Part shown: positions 1-5,544 of the stretch, one piece after another | Layout: each line of letters begins with the position of its first letter | Numbering within the stretch: position 1 is the first letter of the stretch | Source of the DNA: Acidobacteria bacterium 37-71-11 | GTDB lineage: Bacteria > Acidobacteriota > Thermoanaerobaculia > Thermoanaerobaculales > Thermoanaerobaculaceae | Length of the DNA: 5,544 bases | Direction of reading: 5' to 3' | NCBI GenBank assembly: GCA_002279285.1 | Contig: NCBR01000055.1 | Coordinates: forward strand, 1 to 5,544 | Notes under the pieces: generated by a model | What the model saw: the letters and a program-made list of their open reading frames with translations, nothing else | Databases searched by the model: none | Told to the model about the DNA's origin: nothing | Made by a program: the position numbers and the translations under genes

Positions 1-1611
1 ATCGACCACGCCTTCACTCAGGAGGACCTCGAGAGGATCGAGGCCGAGATGGCCCGCATCGTCAAGGATGGCCGGCCGTTCGAGCGCCGGGTCGTGAGCC
101 GAGAGCAGGCCGCGGAGATCTTCAAGGGCCGCAAGGAAGAGATCAAGCTCGTCCGCCTGGCGGACATCCCCGAGGGCGACGAGATCACGCTGTTCCAACA
201 CGGCGAGTTCGTGGACCTTTGCCGCGGGCCGCACGTGCAGCGCACCGACCAGATCGGCGCGTTCAAGCTGATCGAGACCTCGGGCGCCTACTTCAAGGGC
301 GACGAGCGCAACGAGATGCTGCAGCGCATCTACGGCACCGCGTTCGCGACCAGGGAGGAACTCGACGCCTACTTCGCCAAGATCGAGGAGGCGCGCCGCC
401 GCGACCACCGGCGCCTGGGCAAGGAACTCGACCTGTTCTCGTTCTCGCCGCTCGCGCCCGCCTCGCCGTTCTTCCACCCGAAGGGCGCCGCGGTGTACAA
501 CGAGCTGCTGGCGTTCATGCGCGGCCTGTACGTCAAGTACGGCTACCAGGAGGTCATCACCCCGCAGCTCTTCGACGCCGAGCTGTGGAAGACCTCGGGC
601 CACTACTTCCACTACAAGGAGAACATGTTCTTCGCCGAGGTGGACGAGCGCGAGTACGGCCTCAAGCCGATGAACTGCCCGTCGCACTGCGTCCTGTTCG
701 GCGTCCACGCGCACTCCTACCGCGAGCTGCCGCTGCGCATCGCGGATTTCGGCCGGCTGCACCGTTACGAGCGCTCCGGCGTGGTCCAGGGGCTCACCCG
801 GGTGCGCTCGTTCTGTCAGGACGACGCCCACATCTTCTGCATGCCGTCGCAGATCGGCGCCGAGGTGGACAGCCTGTTCGACATGATGTTCGAGGTGTAC
901 GGGACGTTCGGCTTCAACAACCCGGGGATCTACCTGTCGACCAGGCCGGAGGGCTCGATGGGCGACGACGCCCTGTGGGCGAGCGCCGAGGCGCAGCTCG
1001 AGGAGTGCCTCAAGCGCCGCGGCGTGCCGTTCACGGTCAACCCCGGCGCCGGCGCGTTCTACGGCCCGAAGATCGACTTCGTGGTCCACGACGCGATCGG
1101 CCGCGAGTGGCAGCTCGGAACCATCCAGCTCGACTGGAACCTGCCCGAGCGCTTCCAGCTCGCCTACGTCGGCGAGGACGGCGCCGAGCAGCGCCCGGTG
1201 ATGCTGCACCGCGCGGTGCTCGGCTCGATCGAGCGCTTCTTCGGGGTCATGCTCGAGCACTTCGCCGGCGACCTGCCGCTGTGGCTGGCGCCGGAGCAGG
1301 CGCGCGTCCTGCCGGTGTCCGACAAGTTCATCGAGGCGTCCCGCGCGGTGCGGGCGCGCCTGCTGGCGGCGGGCCTGCGGGCCGAGGTGGACGAGCGCTC
1401 GGAGAAGCTCGGCGCCAAGATCCGCGACGGCGAGCTGGCGAAGGTGCCGGTGCTGCTGATCGTCGGCGCCCGCGAGGCCGAATCCGGCGGCGCTTCGGTC
1501 CGGTTGCGCCACCGCGGCGACCTCGGCTCGATGACGATGGACGAGATCGCGGCCACGATGACCACGACGGTGAAACAGCGCGACTTGAACCCATGGCCGG
1601 AGGCGTCATGA
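1..1611 (+). CDS. thrS: Threonyl-tRNA synthetase (ThrRS), 5'-truncated by window edge
   Basis: Class II synthetase that charges tRNA-Thr in the cytoplasm and clears mis-made Ser-tRNA-Thr. The frame is open from base 1, so the ATG at 49 is internal; 536 residues are visible. Visible residue n matches E. coli ThrRS n+108 at every landmark checked, so the full protein should be about 644 aa, normal for the family. The rest of the editing domain comes first, with the CRGPH motif (C74, H78); its two upstream histidines and the TGS domain lie outside the window. The catalytic core spans about 135-430. It has motif 2 at 254-277 (HRYERSG to QDDAH), motif 3 around LHRAVLGSIERF (402-413), and zinc ligands C226, H277 and H403. 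The anticodon-binding domain is about 435-530. No defect is seen. The last codons form one arm of a terminator hairpin. Identification is essentially certain. Confidence 0.98.
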   Translation: MDHAFTQEDLERIEAEMARIVKDGRPFERRVVSREQAAEIFKGRKEEIKLVRLADIPEGDEITLFQHGEFVDLCRGPHVQRTDQIGAFKLIETSGAYFKGDERNEMLQRIYGTAFATREELDAYFAKIEEARRRDHRRLGKELDLFSFSPLAPASPFFHPKGAAVYNELLAFMRGLYVKYGYQEVITPQLFDAELWKTSGHYFHYKENMFFAEVDEREYGLKPMNCPSHCVLFGVHAHSYRELPLRIADFGRLHRYERSGVVQGLTRVRSFCQDDAHIFCMPSQIGAEVDSLFDMMFEVYGTFGFNNPGIYLSTRPEGSMGDDALWASAEAQLEECLKRRGVPFTVNPGAGAFYGPKIDFVVHDAIGREWQLGTIQLDWNLPERFQLAYVGEDGAEQRPVMLHRAVLGSIERFFGVMLEHFAGDLPLWLAPEQARVLPVSDKFIEASRAVRARLLAAGLRAEVDERSEKLGAKIRDGELAKVPVLLIVGAREAESGGASVRLRHRGDLGSMTMDEIAATMTTTVKQRDLNPWPEAS

Positions 1612-1631
1612 GCCTCCGGCTGTTGCTTTTT
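1596..1631 (+). terminator. Intrinsic terminator overlapping the thrS stop codon
   Basis: A perfect 9-bp stem pairs GCCGGAGGC (1596-1604) with GCCTCCGGC (1612-1620). The 7-nt loop (1605-1611) contains the thrS TGA stop. The stem is followed by TGTTGCTTTTTG, with five consecutive Ts at 1627-1631. This is the classic rho-independent layout, although the T tract starts a few bases after the stem and is interrupted by G and C. It would end the thrS transcript or attenuate readthrough into rpmI. Placing the stop in the loop means a ribosome terminating on thrS would cover the stem, so termination could depend on translation; that last point is inference. Confidence 0.75.
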
Positions 1632-1636
1632 GCAGT

Positions 1637-1700
1637 TGTGGGGCGGGCGCCCTCGCCCGCCATTGTGACGAGGTGCGCGGCCGAGGGCGGCCGCGCCACA
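1637..1700. repeat. Double-hairpin inverted repeat (REP/BIME- or MITE-like) in the thrS-rpmI spacer
   Basis: The outer 19-nt arms, 1637-1655 and 1682-1700, are inverted repeats matching at 17 of 19 positions. They begin with TGTGG and end with the imperfect complement GCCACA. Nested inside are two compact hairpins. Hairpin A is GGCGGGCG (1642-1649), loop CCCT, then CGCCCGCC (1654-1661), a perfect 8-bp stem. Hairpin B is GCGCGGCC (1675-1682), loop GAGGGC, then GGCCGCGC (1689-1696), also a perfect 8-bp stem. The two units face each other, as in bacterial interspersed mosaic elements. No coding potential is supported. Whether it is repeated elsewhere in the genome cannot be seen here. A cis-acting RNA structure upstream of the L35/L20 operon is the alternative. 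Confidence 0.6.
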
Positions 1701-1706
1701 GGGAGG
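1701..1706 (+). promoter_or_regulatory. Shine-Dalgarno site of rpmI
   Basis: GGGAGG lies 5 nt before the ATG at 1712 and immediately follows the spacer inverted repeat. It decides the rpmI start: a GTG in the same frame at 1673 would add 13 residues encoded by the repeat, unlike any L35 N-terminus. The context GGAGGCCG recurs before rplT and before the gene at 5463. Confidence 0.8.
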
Positions 1707-1711
1707 CCGTA

Positions 1712-1912
1712 ATGCCGAAGATCAAAACGTTGCGCGCGGCGGCGAAGCGGTTCAAGAAGACCGGAACCGGAAAGATCACACGCCACCACGCATTCCACAG
1801 TCACATTCTGGGCAAGAAGACGTCGAAGCGGAAGCGCCATCTGCAGAAGGACGCGGTCCTCACTCCGGCCGACGCCAAGGTCGTGGAGCGCATGCTCCCG
1901 TACGCGAAGTAG
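1712..1912 (+). CDS. rpmI: 50S ribosomal protein L35 (bL35)
   Basis: Small basic protein of the large ribosomal subunit, 66 aa, the usual length for bL35. The N-terminus MPKIKTLRAAAKRFKKTGTG fits the family pattern (MPKxKT...AAKRFKxTGxGK). It is followed by the HILGKKTSKRKRHL core, and the protein ends in VVERMLPYAK, close to the typical VKRMLPY ending. The ATG at 1712 is chosen because it starts at the conserved MPK and has a GGGAGG site. It is the first gene after the thrS terminator and is 9 nt from rplT. In many bacteria infC precedes it; here it does not. Identification is certain. Confidence 0.98.
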   Translation: MPKIKTLRAAAKRFKKTGTGKITRHHAFHSHILGKKTSKRKRHLQKDAVLTPADAKVVERMLPYAK

Positions 1913-1916
1913 GAGG
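1911..1916 (+). promoter_or_regulatory. Shine-Dalgarno site of rplT overlapping the rpmI stop
   Basis: AGGAGG begins inside the TAG stop of rpmI (1910-1912) and sits 5 nt before the rplT ATG. The overlap implies that a ribosome finishing L35 hands over directly to L20, which suits equimolar synthesis of the two proteins. Confidence 0.8.
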
Positions 1917-1921
1917 CCGAC

Positions 1922-2290
1922 ATGCGCGTGAAGCGTGGACACAACCGGGTTGCCAGGCGCAAGAAGATCCTCAAGCTCGCCAAGGGCTACTACCTCACCA
2001 AGCACAACGCCTACCGCATGGCGAAGCTGCAGGTCGAGCGTTCGCTGCAGTTCGCCTACCGCGACCGCCGCCAGCGCAAGCGCTCGATGCGCTCGCTGTG
2101 GATCGTGCGCATCAACGCGGCGGCGCGGCAGTTCGAGATCTCGTACTCGCAGCTGATCGCCGGCCTGAAGGCGGCGGGGTGCGAGCTCGACCGCAAGGCG
2201 CTCGCCGACATGGCCGTGCGCGACCTCGAGGGCTTCGGCGAACTCGCTAAGGCCGCGAAGAAGAGCCTGGGAGAAAAGCCGGCCGCCTGA
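1922..2290 (+). CDS. rplT: 50S ribosomal protein L20 (bL20)
   Basis: Early-assembly 23S rRNA-binding protein, 122 aa, normal for the family. The basic N-terminal extension (MRVKRGHNRVARRKKILKLA) leads into KGYY, then the signature YRDRRQRKRSMRSLWIVRIN and the globular end with SYSQLIAGLKAAGCELDRKALADMAV. The second residue is Arg rather than the more usual Ala/Pro-Arg, a trivial N-terminal difference. In E. coli and Bacillus subtilis L20 represses its own operon by binding the mRNA leader. No matching leader could be recognised here, although the structured spacer before rpmI would be the place for one. The TGA stop shares its A with the pheS ATG (TGATG), so pheS is translationally coupled. 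Confidence 0.98.
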   Translation: MRVKRGHNRVARRKKILKLAKGYYLTKHNAYRMAKLQVERSLQFAYRDRRQRKRSMRSLWIVRINAAARQFEISYSQLIAGLKAAGCELDRKALADMAVRDLEGFGELAKAAKKSLGEKPAA

Positions 2291-3318
2291 TGGCGACCGA
2301 GCCCCTGGAACGGGCGCGGGAGGAGTTTCTCGCCGCGCTGGCCGGGGCGGGCCGCGATGCGGCCCGCATCGAAGCGGTGCGCGTCCGCTTCGCCGGGCGC
2401 CGCTCGGGCCTGTTGCGCGACCTCGAGGAGGCGCTCAAGGCGCTGCCCCGGGAAACCAAGCCCGCCTACGGCAAGGCGCTCAATGAGCTGAAGAAGCTCG
2501 TCGAGGAGCGCCTGGCGGCGGCGCAGGCGAAGGCGGAGGCGGCGAGCCACTCGCAGCAAGCGCTCGACGTCACCCTGCCGGGCCGGCGGCCCAGGATCGG
2601 CGCGCTCCACCCGGTGACGCTGGTGCGCCGGGAGATCGAGGAGATCTTCCTGCGCATGGGGTACTCCGTCGCCGACGGCCCGGAAGCCGAGGACGACTGG
2701 CACAACTTCGAGGCGCTCAACTTCCCGCCGGACCACCCGGCGCGCGACAGCCAGGACACCTTCTTCCTCGCGGGCGGCCGCGTGCTGCGCACGCACACCT
2801 CGCCGGTGCAGATCCGCACGATGGAGACGACGCCGCCGCCGATCCGGGTGGTCATCCCGGGGCGCGTCTACCGCTGCGACTCCGACCTGCGGCACTCGCC
2901 GATGTTCCACCAGGTCGAGGGGCTGGTGGTGGACGAGGGGATCACCTTCGCCAACCTCAAGGCCACCCTCGAGGCGTTCGTGCACGTGCTGTTCGACCCG
3001 CTTCTTTCGGTGCGGTTCCGTCCGTCGTTCTTCCCGTTCACCGAGCCCTCCGCCGAGGTGGACATCACCTGCGTCCTCTGCCTCGGCAAGGGGTGTCCGA
3101 TGTGCTCGGGGAGCGGCTGGATCGAGATCCTCGGCGCAGGCATGGTGGACCCGCGCGTGCTGCGCGCCTGCAAGCTCGACCCGGAGCGCTACAGCGGCTT
3201 CGCCTTCGGCTGCGGCCTCGACCGCGTCGCGCTCCTCAAGTACCGCCTGCCCGACCTGCGCCTCCTGTTCTCCGGCGACGAGCGCCTTCTGCGCCAGTTC
3301 GAGGGGGTGGCGCGATGA
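2290..3318 (+). CDS. pheS: Phenylalanyl-tRNA synthetase alpha subunit
   Basis: Catalytic alpha subunit of the (alpha-beta)2 PheRS that charges tRNA-Phe, 342 aa, typical length. An N-terminal coiled-coil arm that contacts tRNA (about 1-95, rich in Leu, Glu, Lys and Arg) precedes the class II core. Motif 2 is GRVYRCDSDLRHSPMFHQVEG, followed by LVVD. Motif 3 is GFAFGCGLDRVALLKYRLPD, followed near the C-terminus by LRQF. A knuckle C-x2-C-x4-C-x2-C (C261, C264, C269, C272) directly precedes GSGWIEILGAGMV and probably binds a metal. This variant is known in many non-model bacterial PheS proteins but not in E. coli. The start overlaps the rplT stop by one base. The nearest purine-rich stretch (GGGAG at 2269-2273) is 16 nt away, so initiation probably relies on coupling. 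The stop overlaps pheT by 4 nt. Confidence 0.98.
   Translation: MATEPLERAREEFLAALAGAGRDAARIEAVRVRFAGRRSGLLRDLEEALKALPRETKPAYGKALNELKKLVEERLAAAQAKAEAASHSQQALDVTLPGRRPRIGALHPVTLVRREIEEIFLRMGYSVADGPEAEDDWHNFEALNFPPDHPARDSQDTFFLAGGRVLRTHTSPVQIRTMETTPPPIRVVIPGRVYRCDSDLRHSPMFHQVEGLVVDEGITFANLKATLEAFVHVLFDPLLSVRFRPSFFPFTEPSAEVDITCVLCLGKGCPMCSGSGWIEILGAGMVDPRVLRACKLDPERYSGFAFGCGLDRVALLKYRLPDLRLLFSGDERLLRQFEGVAR
3301..3307 (+). promoter_or_regulatory. Shine-Dalgarno site of pheT inside the pheS 3' end
   Basis: GAGGGGG lies 7 nt before the pheT ATG at 3315, within the last pheS codons. Together with the ATGA overlap it supports 3315 as the start. An in-frame upstream start near 3093 would translate pheS out of frame and give a non-family N-terminus. 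Confidence 0.6.
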
Positions 3319-5453
3319 AGTTCAGTCTGGCCTGGCTGCGCGACCACCTCGACGGCGACACCCCCGCGGACGAGCTGGCGGCGAAGCTGACCGCCGCCGG
3401 GATGAACGTCGAGTTGCGCGAACCAGCCACGCCGATCGACGCGAGCGGGAATTCACTTCCCGCGAGCGTGGGGGGCTCGGGGGGGCATCTGCGCCGGGAG
3501 GGTGGGGGAGTGGCGCAGGGCCCCCCCGAACCGGATGAAATCTGGGACGTGGATGTCACCGCCAATCGCCCCGACGCGATGAACCACCGCGGCCTCGCCC
3601 GCGAGGGCGCGGCGGCCGGGTGCGGCGCGCTCAAGCCGCTTCCGTCCGGCGTGACCGAGGGCGCGGCCAAGGCCGGCGACCTCGCCAAGGTCACCGTCGA
3701 GGATGCCGCCGGCTGCCCGCGGTACTGCGCCCGCGTCGTGCGCGGCGTCACGATCGCGCCGTCGCCGGCGTGGCTCGCCGAGCGCCTCGAGCGCTGCGGC
3801 GTCCGTCCGGTCAACAACGTCGTGGACGCCACCAACTACGTGCTCCTCGACGTCGGCCAGCCGCTGCACGCGTTCGACCTCGCGCGCCTCGCCGGGCACG
3901 AGATCCGGGTGCGGCGCGCCCGCGCCGGCGAGCGGATCACGACCCTCGACGGCGTCGAGCGCACGCTGAACGCGGACGACCTCGTGATCGCCGACGCCTC
4001 CCGCGCGGTCGGCATCGCCGGCGTGATGGGCGGCGCCAACAGCGAGATCTCGGACGCCACCAGGGACGTCCTGATCGAGTCCGCGACCTTCGACCCGCGC
4101 CGGGTGCGCGCCACCGCCCGCCGGCTCGGCCTCAAGACCGAGGCCTCGCACCGTTTCGAGCGCGGCAGCGACCGCGCGATGGCGCGCACCGCGGCGGACC
4201 TGGCGGCCGAGCTGATCGCGCGTCTGGCGGGCGGCGAGGTGGCGGCCGGTGTTCTCGACTCAAACCCCGAGATGCCGGCGCCGCGCGAGATCGCGTTCTC
4301 GCTCGCGCGCCTGTCGGCTTTCGTCGGGTGCGCGATCCCCTCCGAGTTCGCCGTGAAGGTCCTCGCCGCGCTCGAGCTGGCGCCGCGGGTCGCGGGCGAT
4401 ATCGTGACCTGCACCGTGCCGCCGTGGCGCATGGACCTCGAGTTGGCCGAAGACCTCTACGAGGAGGTCCTGCGCCTCTTCGGGTACGAGAAGGTGCCCT
4501 CGGTGCTGCCCTCGGCGGCGGCCAAGCCGGGCCGGCGCCTGGGCTCCTGGCCGCTCACCGAGCGCGCCCGCGACGCCCTGGCCGGCGTCGGGGCGGCGGA
4601 GGCGTTCACCTACTCGTTCGTCTCCGAGGCGGCCGAGGCGGCCGCGGCGGGCTCGCCCCTGGCAGAGCGCGGCGGCATCGTGGCCGTCGCCAACCCGCTT
4701 TCGGCGCGGATGGCCGTGATGCGCCGCTCGCTGCTCGCCGGCCTGGCCGAAGCCGCCGGCGGCAACCTCCGCCGCGGGGCCGAGAGCGTGCTGCTCGGCG
4801 AGGTGGGCCGCGTCTTCTTCGCCCGCGACGGCGCCGTCGCCGAGGAGGAGCGCCTGGCGCTCGCCCTGGCCGGCAGCGTCGGAGATTGGGATGCGGTGCG
4901 GGCGGCCGATTTCCTCGACCTCAAGGGCGTCGTCGAGGCCGTCCTCTCGGAGCTGGGCGTCACGGCCACCGAGTGGCGGCCCGCCTCCGCCGCCGTCCTC
5001 GCCGCGGGTGAGGGCGCCGAGGTCGGGCAAAATGGCCGCGTGATCGCGGTGGCCGGCCGCTTCGCGGACGCCGCCGCGGCGCTCGACCTTCCGGCGCCCG
5101 TGTGGGTCGCCGAAATCGACCTCACGGCGGCTGCGACCGCCGCGCACGTGCCGGCGTTCGAGCCGCTGCCGCGCTTCCCCGCGGTCGCGGCGGACCTCAC
5201 CGTACGCCACAAGCTGGCGCTGCACTACGCCGAGCTGGTCGCCGCCGTCACGGCCGCCGGCCCGGCATGGCTGGAGTCGGTCTCGCCCGTCGTGCGCTAC
5301 CGCGGCGAGGGGGTCGCGCCGGACGAGGTCAAGACCACCGTGCGCCTGATCTACCGGCACCCCGAGCGGTCGCTCACGCAGGACGAGGTCAACGCCGCAC
5401 ACTTCGCACTCATGGACAGGCTCGGCCGCGAGCTGGCAGTGAGCTTTTCGTAG
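3315..5453 (+). CDS. pheT: Phenylalanyl-tRNA synthetase beta subunit lacking the tRNA-binding OB domain and carrying an in-frame insert
   Basis: Beta subunit of PheRS, 712 aa against about 790-800 for the usual bacterial form; it edits Tyr-tRNA-Phe and helps bind tRNA. The start at 3315 gives the canonical MKFSLAWLRDHL and overlaps the pheS stop (ATGA). B1 covers about 1-38. The OB-fold (B2) domain expected next is absent. In its place lies a Gly/Ser/Pro-rich segment (about 43-72) made from palindromic DNA, and the family sequence resumes at DEIWDVDVTANRPDAMNHRG (74-93). The B3/B4 editing module follows, with VNNVVDATNY from V166, GQPLHAFD (H185), GVMGG (236-240) and EASHRFERG (276-284). B5 is about 324-395 with the acidic set D374, D380, E383 and E384, spaced as in the E. 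coli magnesium site. A B6/B7 class II-like core follows, and the FDX-ACB anticodon-binding domain runs from about 617 to the end. The gene is otherwise intact and probably functional. Confidence 0.96.
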   Translation: MKFSLAWLRDHLDGDTPADELAAKLTAAGMNVELREPATPIDASGNSLPASVGGSGGHLRREGGGVAQGPPEPDEIWDVDVTANRPDAMNHRGLAREGAAAGCGALKPLPSGVTEGAAKAGDLAKVTVEDAAGCPRYCARVVRGVTIAPSPAWLAERLERCGVRPVNNVVDATNYVLLDVGQPLHAFDLARLAGHEIRVRRARAGERITTLDGVERTLNADDLVIADASRAVGIAGVMGGANSEISDATRDVLIESATFDPRRVRATARRLGLKTEASHRFERGSDRAMARTAADLAAELIARLAGGEVAAGVLDSNPEMPAPREIAFSLARLSAFVGCAIPSEFAVKVLAALELAPRVAGDIVTCTVPPWRMDLELAEDLYEEVLRLFGYEKVPSVLPSAAAKPGRRLGSWPLTERARDALAGVGAAEAFTYSFVSEAAEAAAAGSPLAERGGIVAVANPLSARMAVMRRSLLAGLAEAAGGNLRRGAESVLLGEVGRVFFARDGAVAEEERLALALAGSVGDWDAVRAADFLDLKGVVEAVLSELGVTATEWRPASAAVLAAGEGAEVGQNGRVIAVAGRFADAAAALDLPAPVWVAEIDLTAAATAAHVPAFEPLPRFPAVAADLTVRHKLALHYAELVAAVTAAGPAWLESVSPVVRYRGEGVAPDEVKTTVRLIYRHPERSLTQDEVNAAHFALMDRLGRELAVSFS
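3441..3530. repeat. Palindromic, G/C-run-rich element inserted in frame within pheT
   Basis: Two inverted repeats lie back to back. The first is GCGGGAA (3445-3451), loop TTCAC, then TTCCCGC (3457-3463), a perfect 7-bp stem flanked by direct copies of GCGAGCG (3441-3447 and 3462-3468). The second pairs TCGGGGGGGC (3477-3486) plus TGCGCC (3490-3495) with GGCGCA (3512-3517) plus GCCCCCCCGA (3520-3529), a 10-bp and a 6-bp stem separated by a small bulge. Its loop is a G-rich stretch of 16 nt. The base pattern is unlike the surrounding GC3-driven coding sequence. The 90 nt encode residues 43-72 of PheT without a stop. The edges are approximate. An insertion of a repeated element is inferred; an unusual native linker is the alternative. 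Confidence 0.65.
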
Positions 5454-5458
5454 GGAGG
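5453..5458 (+). promoter_or_regulatory. Shine-Dalgarno site of the gene at 5463
   Basis: GGGAGG starts on the last base of the pheT TAG stop and lies 4 nt before the ATG at 5463. It has the same GGAGGCCG context as the sites of rpmI and rplT, which supports a real downstream gene read as part of the same operon. Confidence 0.7.
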
Positions 5459-5462
5459 CCGC

Positions 5463-5544
5463 ATGGACGTCTTTGCCGCTCTTGAAGAACGTGTCGAGAA
5501 GCTGATCGTGGCCCACAAGGAGCTGCGGGCGCGCGTCACCGACC
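5463..5544 (+). CDS. Coiled-coil protein, ZapB-like, N-terminal fragment (3' cut by window edge)
   Basis: Only 27 complete codons are visible, starting MDVFAALEERVEKLIVAHKE and continuing LRARVTD. The spacing of hydrophobic residues (F4, L7, V11, L14, I15, L21, V25) among Glu, Lys and Arg is that of an amphipathic helix beginning a coiled coil. Small coiled-coil proteins annotated as ZapB-like are, as I recall, sometimes found between pheT and zapA in high-GC bacteria, where they stabilise the FtsZ ring. The assignment rests on that context and on the helix pattern, so the function is tentative. The strong GGGAGG site and 9-nt gap after pheT make the gene itself likely. Any short coiled-coil protein would look the same at this length. 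Confidence 0.5.
   Translation, partial: MDVFAALEERVEKLIVAHKELRARVTD

Noticed and set aside
49..51. ATG at 49 as the thrS start
   Set aside because: Upstream codons 1-48 continue the conserved ThrRS sequence (FTQEDLERIEAEM), so the gene extends beyond the window edge.
1673..1711. GTG at 1673 as an extended rpmI start
   Set aside because: The 13 extra residues come from the inverted repeat and the ribosome site, and L35 proteins begin at MPK.
1612..1711. L20-type autoregulatory leader (23S rRNA mimic) before rpmI
   Set aside because: The spacer is structured, but I could not match it to a known L20 leader fold; it is better described as a terminator plus a repeat.
219..1712. Long + strand ORF of 497 codons overlapping thrS in another frame
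   Set aside because: It is Arg/Ala/Gly/Pro-rich with no family motifs; this is the expected stop-poor shadow of a high-GC gene, and thrS occupies the region convincingly.
3445..3529. CRISPR or tandem repeat interpretation of the pheT insert
   Set aside because: The arms are inverted and not periodic direct repeats with spacers; only a 7-nt direct repeat is present.
3620..5011. 463-codon + strand ORF within pheT in another frame
   Set aside because: It is almost entirely Arg/Ala/Gly/Pro and has no motif; it is a frame shadow of pheT.
4260..5516. 418-codon minus-strand ORF opposite pheT
   Set aside because: Its composition is that of a GC-rich antisense shadow, with no recognisable domain; the opposite frame encodes clear PheT domains.

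Overview
The window is a GC-rich stretch (well above 60% G+C by eye) of a bacterial chromosome. It carries part of the conserved translation cluster thrS – rpmI – rplT – pheS – pheT, then the first codons of a small coiled-coil gene. All genes are on the + strand and almost every base is coding. Three things suggest a high-GC, non-proteobacterial lineage such as an Acidobacteriota relative: the codon use, a PheS with a four-cysteine knuckle, and a PheT without the usual tRNA-binding OB domain, followed by a ZapB-like start. That placement is a low-confidence guess from architecture, not from a search.

Layout. Positions 1-1611 hold threonyl-tRNA synthetase, cut at its 5' end by the window edge. 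All catalytic zinc ligands are present. Its stop codon lies inside a strong hairpin followed by a T tract (1596-1631), a likely intrinsic terminator. The short spacer 1612-1711 then contains a compact double-hairpin inverted repeat (1637-1700) that looks like a REP/BIME or MITE-type element. infC (IF3), which usually sits between thrS and rpmI, is not there. From 1712 on there is a tight operon: rpmI (L35), rplT (L20), pheS and pheT, with gaps of 9 nt or overlaps of 1 and 4 nt. A partial ORF encoding a coiled-coil start begins 9 nt after pheT.

How the genes work together. ThrRS and the PheS2PheT2 tetramer charge tRNA-Thr and tRNA-Phe. L35 and L20 are large-subunit proteins. pheS and pheT are coupled by an ATGA overlap, which fits equal synthesis of the two subunits.

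The most unusual feature is in pheT. Where other PheT proteins carry the OB-fold (B2) domain, this gene has a segment of about 90 nt (3441-3530) made of two palindromes and several long G and C runs. It is read in frame as a Gly/Ser/Pro-rich linker of about 30 residues. It looks like a palindromic repeat element inserted into an essential gene without breaking the frame, comparable in principle to the Rickettsia palindromic elements. No new multi-gene system (defence, CRISPR, mobile cargo) is visible.
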